Made by a program: the position numbers and the translations under genes. A model generated the notes under the pieces. It was not told the origin of the DNA, did not search any database, and saw nothing but the letters and a program-made list of their open reading frames with translations. Of a stretch of 64,000 bases of DNA, positions 21,480 through 32,046 are shown piece after piece. Where the stretch lies: NCBI GenBank assembly GCA_022316685.1, contig JAKJHU010000046.1:3695001-3759000 (forward strand), written 5' to 3'. The DNA comes from Progne subis subis (lineage: Eukaryota; Chordata; Aves; Passeriformes; Hirundinidae). The first letter of the stretch is position 1; the number at the start of each line of letters is the position of its first letter.

Positions 21480-21690
21480 AGCACAGGGAAAAGGCTGCCC
21501 ATTAATTCTCCAGTGGCGGTGGATAATGCCATCATAAGTCTTAGGTGCCTATGAATTTTGTGAGGCATTTTACAGTAATAAATACCCCACACTTGTGCAT
21601 ATAATTAGTTGTGTATCCCTCGGTTGTTCCATCTGCACTATGATCTATCTGTCCTTTTACGGAGGTGGGCCTGGTTCCTCCCCTTGCACT
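21480..21690. promoter_or_regulatory. Candidate conserved non-coding element
   Basis: AT-rich, repeat-free block with CCCATTAATTCTCCAGTGG near 21498, GGATAATGCCATCATAAG near 21520, a TTTACAGTAATAAATACC phrase near 21570 and CATATAATTAGTTGTG near 21598. Homeodomain-type cores are dense. Regulatory function is inferred. Confidence 0.4.
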
Positions 21691-24600
21691 CCTGCTTTAG
21701 TATTGGTGTAGCATGACCTCATGGCTGGAACTCAGGATCTGGCAGAGAGATCTGTGTAAAGGGAAGGACAGATGCCATCCTGGACTCAGGGATTTATTGT
21801 GCTCGAAGTGGAAACCTGAACTGAGAAGTTGAATGCAAAACAACCAATTTGTTCCTGCTAAGTCCCAGTATACCTGTATTGTCAATGCCATCTTACACCC
21901 CCTTCCCAAGTTTGTGCAAGCGATGAAAAAACTGTTAAAATGTACATCTACAGAAGTTTATCTGCTTATTTGTCTTCAGTATCTTGTACCTTCCCCTTCT
22001 TTAGTGAAAAAGACTATGGAAAGACTAATAACTTCACATCTACCCATTACAGGATTTTATCTCCCTTTTTAAAAACTCCACTAAAGCCTCACACCAGCAG
22101 AACTTACTGTGCAAAGGTAAGCAATCACCCTGCTGTCTTAAAGCTACTGAAGCCTGGATTCAACAGGCAAGAAAGTCTGGCTTTAGGGCTCCAAATACTG
22201 GGTCAGAAAGACTGTGGCCACATGACACAAATGCTGATCTGATGTGAAGCTGATCTGCTAATGCAGATCCTTTCAGGGAGTGCTGACAGGTTAACTTCTC
22301 CTGACAGACTCAATGTGCATTTGGTGTTATTTGTCTGTGACTCTGGCTTTATACCTTAAAATATCACCTGTCATCCCCTTCTAGCTTGCAGAAAGCTGAA
22401 ATAAAATTGAAGCTGGCACAAAAGCTGTGCAATGTGTGCTCTGGCTAGCTTGGTAAGGTGTGACGCTGCAAGGATGCCTGACCTACGCCAGGTCTGTGCA
22501 GCTGGTTGAACCCAAACTGTGCACATCTGGCAGCAGCACCCACAAAAGTGTGGCTAAGGCAGCCTCAGCCCCATCAGAGGATGCTCAACAATGTTAACTG
22601 TAACCATCAGAGGGGCTATTTACATGCTTTAAGTTAATCACAAGCATAAATCTCTGTAGGACCAAGGCTGCAGAGGAAACTTAAAGAAGTCACTGAAGAG
22701 GCATATGTCAATTGGGGTTGTGGTCGAGAGCTCACTGAGACTTTAACATAACATTTGGGAAAATTAGTCCATTTGTTTCAGAGGCATCCTGAGCATTGGC
22801 ATATAGTAATTCTGTAATGGATCCATTTAGCTAGTCCTGTAGCTGAAGTGTCCTTTACAAATATTTTCTATAATAGCGTTTAAAGAAGGAGTGCAAGGAG
22901 AGAAATTTTAAAACATTATTGCTGAGTTCCAGTTTTGAGGGCTTTCAAAGTACAAAGGTAATTTTTTTCCAAATTTGGCTCAATATTTAACAAATCGAGG
23001 GAGATCAGGAAGTAACCTGAGGTCAACATTTTTAACCTGACTTGTTTGTTAAATTGTCACAGCTCTGCAACAGCAACAAGAACAAGTACATGCTGCATTC
23101 AAAGGCAATTCAAACAATCCCTGGAAACTTTATAATAAAATCACTAACTGGGGAGCAAGACTGAAACAATGGAAACAAGGAAGAAGCCTTTCTGTGGGAG
23201 ATGGGAAAAGCTCACAGACCTGGGATCTGGAATCAGAAGAAAAGTCAGATTTCAGCCTTGGCTGTAGTGATTAACTACCTTAACTCCAGTAATTGTTAAT
23301 GAGTGTTCAGCATGAGCCAAGCCAAATTGGCATTTGTAGAGAAACAAGATGGTCAGGCTGCATCCAACCAGAAGCAGTCCAGGAAAGATGGAAGTAAACC
23401 ATGTAGTGTGGAAGCAGCAGTCTTCAAAGAATTTTTCATCCTCATGGCAACCTGCACAGTGGTTGCTGGAGCACTGGTGTTAAAGAGAGGTCTTCAAGTA
23501 TGGTTGGATGCCAGCTTTGATGAAAGGTAGCTCTTTGCAGCTCCCCTCTTGTCAGAACCACCTGCACCTCCGGGCCTCCAGGATCTGAGAGTGAACATTG
23601 TCCCTCTGGTCACTGCAACAATCGCTCATTGTGCTTTAGCAGGTAGATGTTAACTGGGCTGTCCACATCATCCAGCCCTTTGCAGATCACCAGCAAGGGC
23701 TCTCTAGGCCACCAGTGGCACACAGCCCTGTTTCAGAGGCAACATGCTATAATAATGTATCCCTAACCATGCTTTATACCAGTAAGTGGGCTATAACCCT
23801 GTCAAGGTGTGCTGGTGACTCTATAAACCATGAGACCTGAATGGTCAATGGTCGAGTGGTTTAAAGCTGTCACCAGAATACTGAGATAGCCTTATAAGCC
23901 TTGTGCTGCATGGCTGGGGATACATTATTCACTATAATATATGGTAAGAAATACCTGCACAGGGTCTGAAATGAACTGCTTTAGCCACTAGCCAGCATGG
24001 CTAGTGATCAGGGAAATCCGTCAGCATTTTCGTGTGCAATGGGAGGCAAAAGGAAACAGACACTGGAGGAGAACTCATTTTCTCTGTATAGAAATTGGAT
24101 TTGGGGCAGGGGTGGAGGTGAGCAGAACCAAGCAGAACCAAGCCTCTCACTTACACTTTCTGTCATAGGGGAGCACCCAGGGCCGATGGCCTTCAGAGCT
24201 CCAGATGCCTTCACAGCCCTTCTTCTGTTTTGTGGAGAACCCAGGAGTACGAGGGCTGTCAGTTCAGTGCTGCTCAGGGAAAACAAGTGGGAACGTGGCC
24301 CAGCCTGAAGGCAGCGGTGCACGGGCAGTGGCCAGAGATGTTGTGAGAAGGACCATGGTCCAGTCATTTGCCAGGAGCCTCTGCTTTCTCTCCTGCCTCA
24401 ATGCAGTACCACAAGCATTACAGGGAAACGTCTAACTAGTGGCAGCTACAGCAATGGGGAAACAGAGGTGGGTTGCCCCATCCATCCTTGCACCAAACGT
24501 GTCTTTGGTAGCCCCAGGAAGCAAGGGGTGCAGGCGTCTGTACATATATGTACATGCAGGCAGATGGTCCCACGGCCAGGACCTGGGGCTCTGAGAGGAT

Positions 24601-25040
24601 ATCCAGCAATTTTACACCTTCATCCCCCCAGCCATGGCCAGGCTTGGTGTACATGAGTGTGACTGCAGGGGTGAGGCAGGGATAGGTCTGGGTGAAATGC
24701 GGTGAAGGGATGTCCCCAATCAAATGGCCAACAAATGAAGAAAGCAATGAGGGCTTTGAAGGGGCTCTGGAGGGGTTTACAGCCAAGCCTCTGTCACCAG
24801 CAACCTTAGCAAATAAACGATTCCCCCATCCTAGAGCCTATCCTTCTCCAACTACAGGAGACAAAATCCCTGAGAGCATGTCTGTGTGAGCGCCCTTTGG
24901 CAGCAGGTGGTGAGGGGGGGAGAAACAAGGAGTGCTTGGGGGATTTCATTAGGAGATGGGAGGGGAGGGAGGAAACCCCTCCTCCTGAACAATACATGGA
25001 GCTAAAATTGCCTGAAGGGCTTGGCTGGCTTGCTTTATTT
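21691..25040. other. Non-coding stretch, possible degraded CR1 scrap
   Basis: No gene is recognised. Near 23488-23515 the phrase GAGGTCTTCAAGTATGGTTGG resembles the CR1 segment 'GAGGTGTTCAAGGCCAGGTTGGATG', so a very degraded plus-strand CR1 fragment may lie at about 23440-23530, inside the 75-codon frame 23303-23530. A perfect 16-bp palindrome lies at 24539-24554, and a 10-bp unit (AGCAGAACCA) is duplicated at about 24121-24143. The rest is unremarkable. Confidence 0.35.
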
Positions 25041-25103
25041 ATTGCACATATACACATATAAATACATACATATACGCATATATGGTTATATATGTATTTT
25101 TCT
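25041..25103. repeat. AT/CA-rich simple repeat
   Basis: Degenerate alternation of CACATA, TACATA and ATATATG units. The tract is imperfect and has no coding potential. It might be a decayed dinucleotide microsatellite. Confidence 0.6.
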
Positions 25104-27634
25104 CCCGAGGGCTTTATTCGTCTTTCTCAGGAAAGGACCCAGGGCATCCTTTCCCAGTACAGCAGCAGTGAGGAGACAATAGTGCCGCCTGGGAAGCAGG
25201 GAAGAGCCCAGCGATTGATTCCTGGGATCAGTAGCTGGGAGACAGCGGTCTGGGCGGAGGAATCCGGGGGCGCCGAGCACAGGGCTGGCCGCTCCCTCGG
25301 CTCACTTGTTATGTTAAGAACCCATCGGCGGAGAGGAGGCTGTGGGGCGCAGGGAGGAGAGAGAGATAGGGTCTGAATGCAGCCGCCCTGGCATGCTTCT
25401 GTTCTCTTATATGGGGACATTGTCTGTCCCCCTCCCTCTGCTCTCCCTACTGTGCTCACGTCAGATGTTGGTTTCCCTTTTTATTAAAACCCTCGGAGCG
25501 GACAGCGGGGTGACGGGCACCAGGAATTTGTGAAGGATGGAAGAGGAGGAGAAACAAGCGTGTGTTTGTTGAGTGGAAGCTGTGTCCATTTGTCCCCCTC
25601 CCAACGTCTCTCATGGCTCCGCATCTGGGCCGGACTGTGCCTGGGGATGAGCAGGGTTGGAAGCTGGGGCTCACAAGGCAGCAGGAGACACAGTGCTAAG
25701 GAGGGCTCTTTACCAGTGGGGTCTGCCCCGTCCCACTCACCCCATCCCAAAACCACAGCCCTCTGTCACACCCTTGTCCCTGGTGGGATGAGGTACTGTT
25801 TCCTACCGTCCCCCACCGCAGACCAAAACCCTCATCAATAAAGGTGTCCTCTGTAACACCCACTTGCCCCATCTAGCCAGTAGGAGCAGGTCAGTGGGCT
25901 CTCAAGACCAGGGAGGGACTCTATGTCTCTCTCTTTCCAGCTGTGGGCAAGTTCCATAGTTTCTAGGTTCTCAATATATTTTGAATCCCAGTTCCTTCTA
26001 AAACTTGCACTGAATAAGATCTCATTTCAAGCCCATAATTTTCCGTCCTACCTGAGTTCTTTTTCAGCAAATATTGTTTTAAAGAGCTACCGTGCCCCAG
26101 AAAATACTTCTTGTTATCGCCCACCCAAAAGTAGTACAAAATACATTAGAAAGTCTCTTTTCTAATGGTTTTTTATATTTGATGTCAGTTAAGATAAAAC
26201 TAATGGTGTCAAGCACTATAAGGAAGGGGAAGATTAAACAAAATCTATCCTCTGCAAAAACAAAGCAATCAATATAACATTATCCTGCTGTAGTGTCTTT
26301 CAACTTGCTTTGATTTGTGGATCCCTAGAAAATCTCTCAAGAAGGCTCAGCAACCCCCTAGAAAATTCACAAGCCCTAACCACTGGAGAGCATTGGTGAA
26401 ACTGCTTTTTTTGCCCTCCTTGCGAGGAGTCCCTGTTCTACCAGGAATCTGCAGACTACAGGCTGAAAAATACCACTCCACGGGATACCAGTTCAAATGT
26501 AATTAAGACTGACTAAATAAGGACCAACCAAATACAATACTATTGTTACTGCAGTACTTTCAGATCCATCTTACTTGGAGAATCCTTTTTGCCACCTCTG
26601 GGAAGCACACACAGGAGCTTCATCACTCTGGTCCCGTCTTGCAGGCTTTGCTGCTGCTGCTGCTGCTATCTAGTTCCTCTGTTCACCGCATAAGAAAAAT
26701 GCAAGCGGTTATAGAAAGCTGGAAAATTTCTGAACATGTTTTGCTCTTGGAGAAAAGAAGGATTTTGATTTTAAAGGTACTCTCCCCTCTCCCTCAACAA
26801 CCGTAAAACCAAATTAATGATCGAACCCATTATTCACTTCTATTTCCTATTTTTGGTGCTGCTTTGTATTGTCTGTTCCATTTTGTATCTCTGGCTGAAG
26901 TTAAACATTTCTGGACAAGGGAACATCACCTGTTTTTAACTCACCTAGTACAAGAAAAATAGGAAAACAGGAATAAAAATGGCCTGATATTTAGGTTACA
27001 AAATATTTTAGTTCTGTGGGCCATGTGCTGACACTGTCAACATAACACTCAGGAGTTCAAATTCAAGGTGAGGAGTTTAAACATCTAAACAACTACAAAA
27101 CTTCTTCAGAATTTTCTTTTCAAGAAAAAAAAAAAAATGGAATTACAGCAGTAGCTATGCTTGAAACTAGGGCAGACAGCATTCAGAAATACTGCAAAAA
27201 ATGTCAAAACAGAAAAGCTGGGTTTTTTGCAAGTTGTTCTACAGATCTTTAGAGATGCTGCTCCATGAAATGACGAGTGGTTCATTCACCAACCCATCAG
27301 CTTGGGAAATATATGCAACACAAATTCATTTGTTTCCAGCTAATTGCACTTTCATTTCCTCCTCCCATCGTTGCGAGGTTGTGCGGGCTGGAGTTCGAAG
27401 CGGTGCTTCCCAGGCTGTGCTTCACGCACCACCCCCAGTACCCAATCCCCACCACAGTGGCACCCAGCCCAGCTAGGAGGCACGGCTGCCTTCTTTGCTT
27501 GTGATGTTCTGGGGAAAAAAAAAATATTTGCAACCCACAGTTTTAGAGCAGGAGGGGACTGACAATCAGTCCTCTTATGTTTTATTTCTGGCTCCTGCTA
27601 TTGGCACGCTGTACAGCTGTAGTCAAACAAATGA
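25104..27634. other. Non-coding stretch with mixed GC and AT segments
   Basis: 25190-25520 is GC-rich with moderate CpG. The segment 25290-25330 has a TTGTTATGTTAAGAACCC phrase of enhancer-like texture. A (CTG)6 run occurs at about 26650-26667 inside an 87-codon frame (26543-26806) of no recognised family. A 13-base A run lies near 27125-27137. No gene is supported. Confidence 0.4.
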
Positions 27635-27736
27635 ACTTCTCTACATCTTAGTTACCTTTTCTGTAAAATGAAGGTAATAATATTTATCCAGCTGGGATGC
27701 TGCAAGGAGTAATTAATGTGTACAAATCACTGTGAG
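27635..27736 (+). mobile_element. Ancient MIR/L2-tailed SINE remnant
   Basis: The order CTACATCTTAGTTACC, TTTTCTGTAAAATGAAGGTA, ATAATATTTATCC, GCTGCAAGGAGTAATTAATG and TGTACAAATCACTGTGAG follows the 3' half of MIR and related amniote SINEs, where the phrases read CTCAGTTTCC, TCTGTAAAATGGGGATAATAAT, TACCTACCTCATAGG, GAGGATTAAATG and TGTAAAGC. The tRNA-like 5' half is not recognisable. Such copies predate the bird lineage. Identity to a specific family was not tested. Confidence 0.65.
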
Positions 27737-29164
27737 TTCCTCTAACAAAGTGCAAATTGCATTAGTCCCCACAGAAACTGGTAATAGGTTTGTGTCTTCC
27801 TTTGCTGAAAGTCTGACCTCAACCCCCTGGGGTAATCTTGAGGAAAAACTCTTCCTACTATTTGTATTACAGCAGCTCATAGGACTCCTCCAATGCCAGA
27901 ATCCCCATCATGCTCAGGATTGCATGTTCATACAGTAATACACACCCCATACTCTGAGCCCTGATAGGGAAACTGAGGAAAGCCAGAAGGGAAGGATTAA
28001 CCCTGTTTCAAAGGTAAACAAGGCACAGAGAGGAAGTCCTTTTCCTGGTAATAAGTACCAATGTAAGTCTTTTCAGAGAATTTACCTCACACTGCCTTCA
28101 TGACTCAAGCTGAGTTTTCACTTTGTTTTGCTGGACATCAATCTTTCTCATTCTGGTGAGTGACAGACCAGACAGATGGCAATGGATGGAGTCACTTCTT
28201 AGAGGTGCTCAGAGATAGCAGTGTTACAGCAAGTCAAGGCTCACAAATGGAGGACATTGAGTGGCCTTGGGTAGGATAGGTGGCCACCAGTCCAGTTCTT
28301 CATCTCATGGAGACCTGGATAGATTTGATGTTTCTAATTTCCTTTCAGGCATCCTTCTGCTATGGTAGAAGACAGAGCAAGAGAATCCAAGAAAGACAGG
28401 TTAAACTGGTTTTGTAAATTTCTGTGCATAAATATATAGGGAAATGTGGTCTCCAACAGGTGCATCGCTACTAAGACACTTCTAATGCCAGTATCCAGAT
28501 GGCTCAACAGACTTTTTCAGTGAAGTTACCCCTGTTGTTACTTCCCCTACTCTCCAAAAAGTGCACAGGCATTTGTTGTGTGGAAATCCAGCAAGGGGAG
28601 CCCCTAATTCCCAGAGGCTACTCGCACTGGTTTTAGTACTAGAAGGCATGACTCATGTCATATCACCACCAGTGGCATGAGATGGAGGATAAAACTTGGC
28701 ATGATCAAACAGCTGGGGACATAAATATAGGATTAAAGGCTCTGGCGATGCAAGTAATTCCCATTTCACAGAATTGAGAGGACTGTGATGCTGTGCCCCA
28801 GTAGAAGACCTCACCATCTAGTGCCATTAAGCCGTGGACTCCTTTAGTGGCCATGCAAACACTTGTTGGAAAGCAGCCACCAAGAGAAAGGGCACCTTCC
28901 CGTGGGAGGTCCTTCCAGAGCAGCCAGCAGAAGCTGAGAAGGACTTCCCTTCCTCCCCTTTCTTCACCTACATGCTAAGTGCCCACACTGCACACCTCTC
29001 TGAGCTGGGGTTCCTTCTCCACTGGTCAACCTCTGGCCAGAGAACTGGGAACTGTACCGCTTATAGGCGGTATCCAAAGACGCCTTTTCGAACATTCCAT
29101 GTGCAAAGATGGGAGAAGGAGGGGAGGGGAGTGGGGGAAGAGGAGAGGTACAGACACAGCACTC
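27737..29164. other. Unremarkable non-coding stretch
   Basis: Mixed single-copy DNA. Phrases such as GGGAAACTGAGG near 27968 and GGCACAGAGAGG near 28022 resemble scraps of the minus-strand MIR core, but the intervening sequence does not fit well enough to call. A purine-rich G-run patch lies at 29109-29145. Confidence 0.4.
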
Positions 29165-29480
29165 CTTGGCAGTGATTTATAGACTGGGTCAGGCACAAAT
29201 TGACTCGTATGCAAGAAATGTAAATGGAATCGAGACTTTTGATGGAGAAGCTCATTTTCAGACTTAAACGCTTTAGATTAAACACACTCACACACAAATG
29301 CTGGCGGGGAGGGTGTTTTATATAATTTACATTACAAATCAATTCATTATCCACAGAGGCAGGTTGCACTGATTTTCAAGGATCGGAGATTTGATGAAGA
29401 GGATTCATTTCAAGAAATAAACCTTTTAAATTAACCGCAAGATGAGGGAAATTTCTTTATTTAAAAAATGCACCAGCCCC
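29165..29480. promoter_or_regulatory. Candidate conserved non-coding element cluster
   Basis: AT-rich, repeat-free block with a TGATTTATAGACTGGG phrase near 29174, ATTGACTCGTATGC near 29200, CTTAAACGCTTTAGATTAAAC near 29263, and after a short CA patch (29283-29298) ATTTTCAAGGATCGG near 29371 and TTTTAAATTAACCGC near 29424. Isolated CpGs are retained. No frame is coding-like. Regulatory function is inferred. Confidence 0.4.
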
Positions 29481-31124
29481 TTCTTTGTTTCTTTTATTAT
29501 TATTAATATTATTTTCCATCCGGCTCTGGGTCATTAAGGAGGGTCCAGAAGTCACAGATTGCCTTTCTGAGGGAGGAGGGCAGAGAACTTCAAATGTCAC
29601 ACATTTTGTCTGGCTCCAAACCTTTCATTTATTGCAACACAATTTCTTACCTGTGGTTGGCTCCGCACACCATTGTGCATTGTGTGCCAGGACTGATTTA
29701 GCAGGGAATGTCCTCTCCACCTTGAACCTGAGAGGAGAAAAATCCCTTGAGAGTGGATGTGGGAGAATCATGGAAGACAGACTTTCAGCAGCCTCAGAAG
29801 AGAATTGCCTCTTAATCTCTGGGTGAGATCCCCTAAAGCTTTAGCAGGGTGTGGGATTCTGGAAAACCCAGCTATAACAAAGGCAGATGGCTTTGTAAGG
29901 GAACATTTGAGAAATAGGGGTAAAGAAATGGAACAAAAGGAACCCCCAGAACCAAGTCCTCACATCCTATCCTGCCCTAGCAGAGTGCAGATCACAGTGG
30001 GCATCAGCCACACTGGAGGCAAAGCAGGAGTGAAGATGATTGAAGGATGAGTAACACATTACCCTGTTCCTCCTTGGCAAGGCTGCAACATACCACCTTT
30101 GATGAAGACTCTTTCTCACTTCCTAAACCACTTAATTTGTTCCCCTCTAGTCATTCCCGGCTTCAGCTCCCTCATAACTCCCAACAACTGCTCCCATAAC
30201 CTGGCTGCAAACACAGCCTCTCAGCTCCCCAGCATTCTGCCTGGAAAAGAGAGGCAAAGCAAGAGTGCTGGATGGAACACAAGCATGGCCTGTCTTTCCT
30301 GATTTTTTTTTGTTTTTGTTTTGTTTTTTTGTAAAGATACTTTCATATCAAAAACCAAATGGTTGGGCATCTTTCCTAGTTGAACAAGAGTCCACCCTCT
30401 AGAAAGACAACTGCTCACCTGACAGTAGACAACCACCTCAGTTGTGTGGGATGGACCTGGGCCAGAGGTTTGTAACAGGTGATGGCTGGGAATGGGCAGC
30501 TTTTGGGTTCTGGAGGCACCTGGATCCCTCAGTGTTGCAGCAAGCCTTCCAAGGCCCCAGTGTGGGGCCTTCCTGAAGCCCTTCTCCTCATGGGAAGATC
30601 CTGGCCACTGTGAGAGTGTGTGGTTGGCACACCAGTGTCCCAGGAGGGGAAGAGCAGCGTCTGCCCCACCTGAGAGTCCCAGTGCAGGGCTGGGGGAAGG
30701 TACCTGGGCTGGAGGGGAGCCAAAATACCGGGGTTAACAACCCTGATCTTGGGATAAAAGGCACAGGATCTTTAATGAACACAAAATTACTAAGACTTTT
30801 GCTTTATATCTCTTCCAAAAAGCAATTATGCACATTTTAGCTGGGGAGTTTTTATTCTCATGCAGATGGGGTAGACAGCACAGTGTCTTCTCTCAAGTAC
30901 ATCCAGACCTGGTCAGTACAAGTGCACAGAACAACATGAGATATGTTTGACCTTCACAACTTTCCTCTACAGACCAGCAAGCTAAAACCCTGAAGGAATT
31001 TTCCTGAGTTTGTCCAAAGCAACATTCACCACCTCATTCAATATTTGCCTGCAAAAAGAATGCCAATTATTAAGAGACAGTCCTGGCTGGGCATCAATAG
31101 GCAGCCAGGTGTGAGAAGTTGAAG
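29481..31124. other. Non-coding stretch with T-rich patch
   Basis: A (TTTTG)n/T-rich patch lies at 30302-30331. GC-rich DNA at 30480-30740 yields overlapping short frames. No gene or interspersed repeat is recognised. Confidence 0.45.
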
Positions 31125-31380
31125 AGAAATACATCTCATTAATGTGGAATTGTTTTTAGGTTAATAATCTTGCGTTAATTTTCCTTTAAAATATTGTCTT
31201 TGACCGTTAAACGCTCGCACTGTTATAAAAAGAACGTAATAAATGATCTTGAAGCAAATTCTCCTGCCAAATGTCATAATTTATTTGCATAATTAGCTCT
31301 TAATTTTAATTCAATATGCAAATCCACGCTTCCTTTAAATTGCAGCAGCCTGTTTCCCGGCCCTGGCTGCCATGAATTTA
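31125..31380. promoter_or_regulatory. Candidate enhancer with inverted octamer pair
   Basis: Strongly AT-rich, repeat-free block with retained CpGs at 31172, 31205, 31211, 31215, 31235 and 31327. It contains an octamer ATTTGCAT on the plus strand at 31283-31290, running straight into AATTAG, and an inverted octamer ATGCAAAT at 31316-31323, with TTAATTTTAATTC between them. Upstream are GGTTAATAATCTTGCGTTAA near 31159 and GCACTGTTATAAAAAG near 31217. The site mix (POU octamer plus homeodomain cores) is typical of developmental enhancers. Conservation was not tested. Confidence 0.55.
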
Positions 31381-32008
31381 TTGTGAGGCGGCTGTTTGAA
31401 AAGGCAGCTTCACTGCCTTCTGGGGATGGCTGCCTGGGGGAGGGGGTGCCCACCGCCAATTCCAGTCACTTTTTGTTTGGGTTTTGTTTTGGTTCGCTTC
31501 TTATTAAGTTGGACCCCAGCCTGCTTCAATCCCTGAGCATCCCCATTTTCCTCCCAACAAGTCCTGTTTCCCTTTGTCTTCCTTCTGCATTCTCTCCTTT
31601 TTTTTCTTTTCTTCTTTGGAGAAGACTATGTTGATCCTCCATGTTCCCATCCCCTTGCATCTCCATGAAAGGCTCTGGCTTAAGGCAGCCTGCTCTGCCC
31701 TCCTCCCTTCTTCAGCTCTTTTCCCCCTGCCCTTCCTCGCTGCCCAACAGCCCCTTGCTCAACGCCTTTTTCCAGTGCCCTCCTCCTCATGGAGAAAGGC
31801 GAGGGGGAAAGGCTTGGCTCCCCTGTGCGGTTTTATCCCCAAGTCCCCATCCATGGTCGGAGCAGCTGCAGATCACCAGAATCCCGTCTCACCTCCATGG
31901 CACACTGGGCTGCGCTCCACACTGAGCAGTTCTGAACCGCTGGGCTCAGGGCAGGGCCCCGCAGTGGGGCACTCGTGGCTGCTCCCCTCAGAGCCATGCA
32001 CTGGCTGC
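31381..32008. other. Pyrimidine-rich and GC-rich non-coding stretch
   Basis: A G-run patch lies at 31434-31446 and pyrimidine-rich DNA at 31590-31800. The 173-codon plus frame 31574-32095 passes through these biased segments and has no recognised family. Confidence 0.4.
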
Positions 32009-32046
32009 AGAGCCACGGCCACGGCCAGAGCCAGAGCCAGAGCCAC
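32009..32046. repeat. Short hexamer repeat (CCACGG/CCAGAG)
   Basis: About six imperfect hexamer units, first GCCACG-type and then GCCAGA-type. It produces the alternating S-Q and H-G run in the 188-codon plus frame 31975-32541, which is therefore not evidence of a protein. Confidence 0.8.

Noticed and set aside
23850..23880. tRNA-like phrase GGTCGAGTGGTTTAAAG
   Set aside because: It resembles part of a tRNA D-arm, but no acceptor stem, anticodon arm or TPsiC arm can be placed around it.
24121..24143. Ten-base tandem duplication AGCAGAACCA
   Set aside because: Only two copies; too short to distinguish from slippage.
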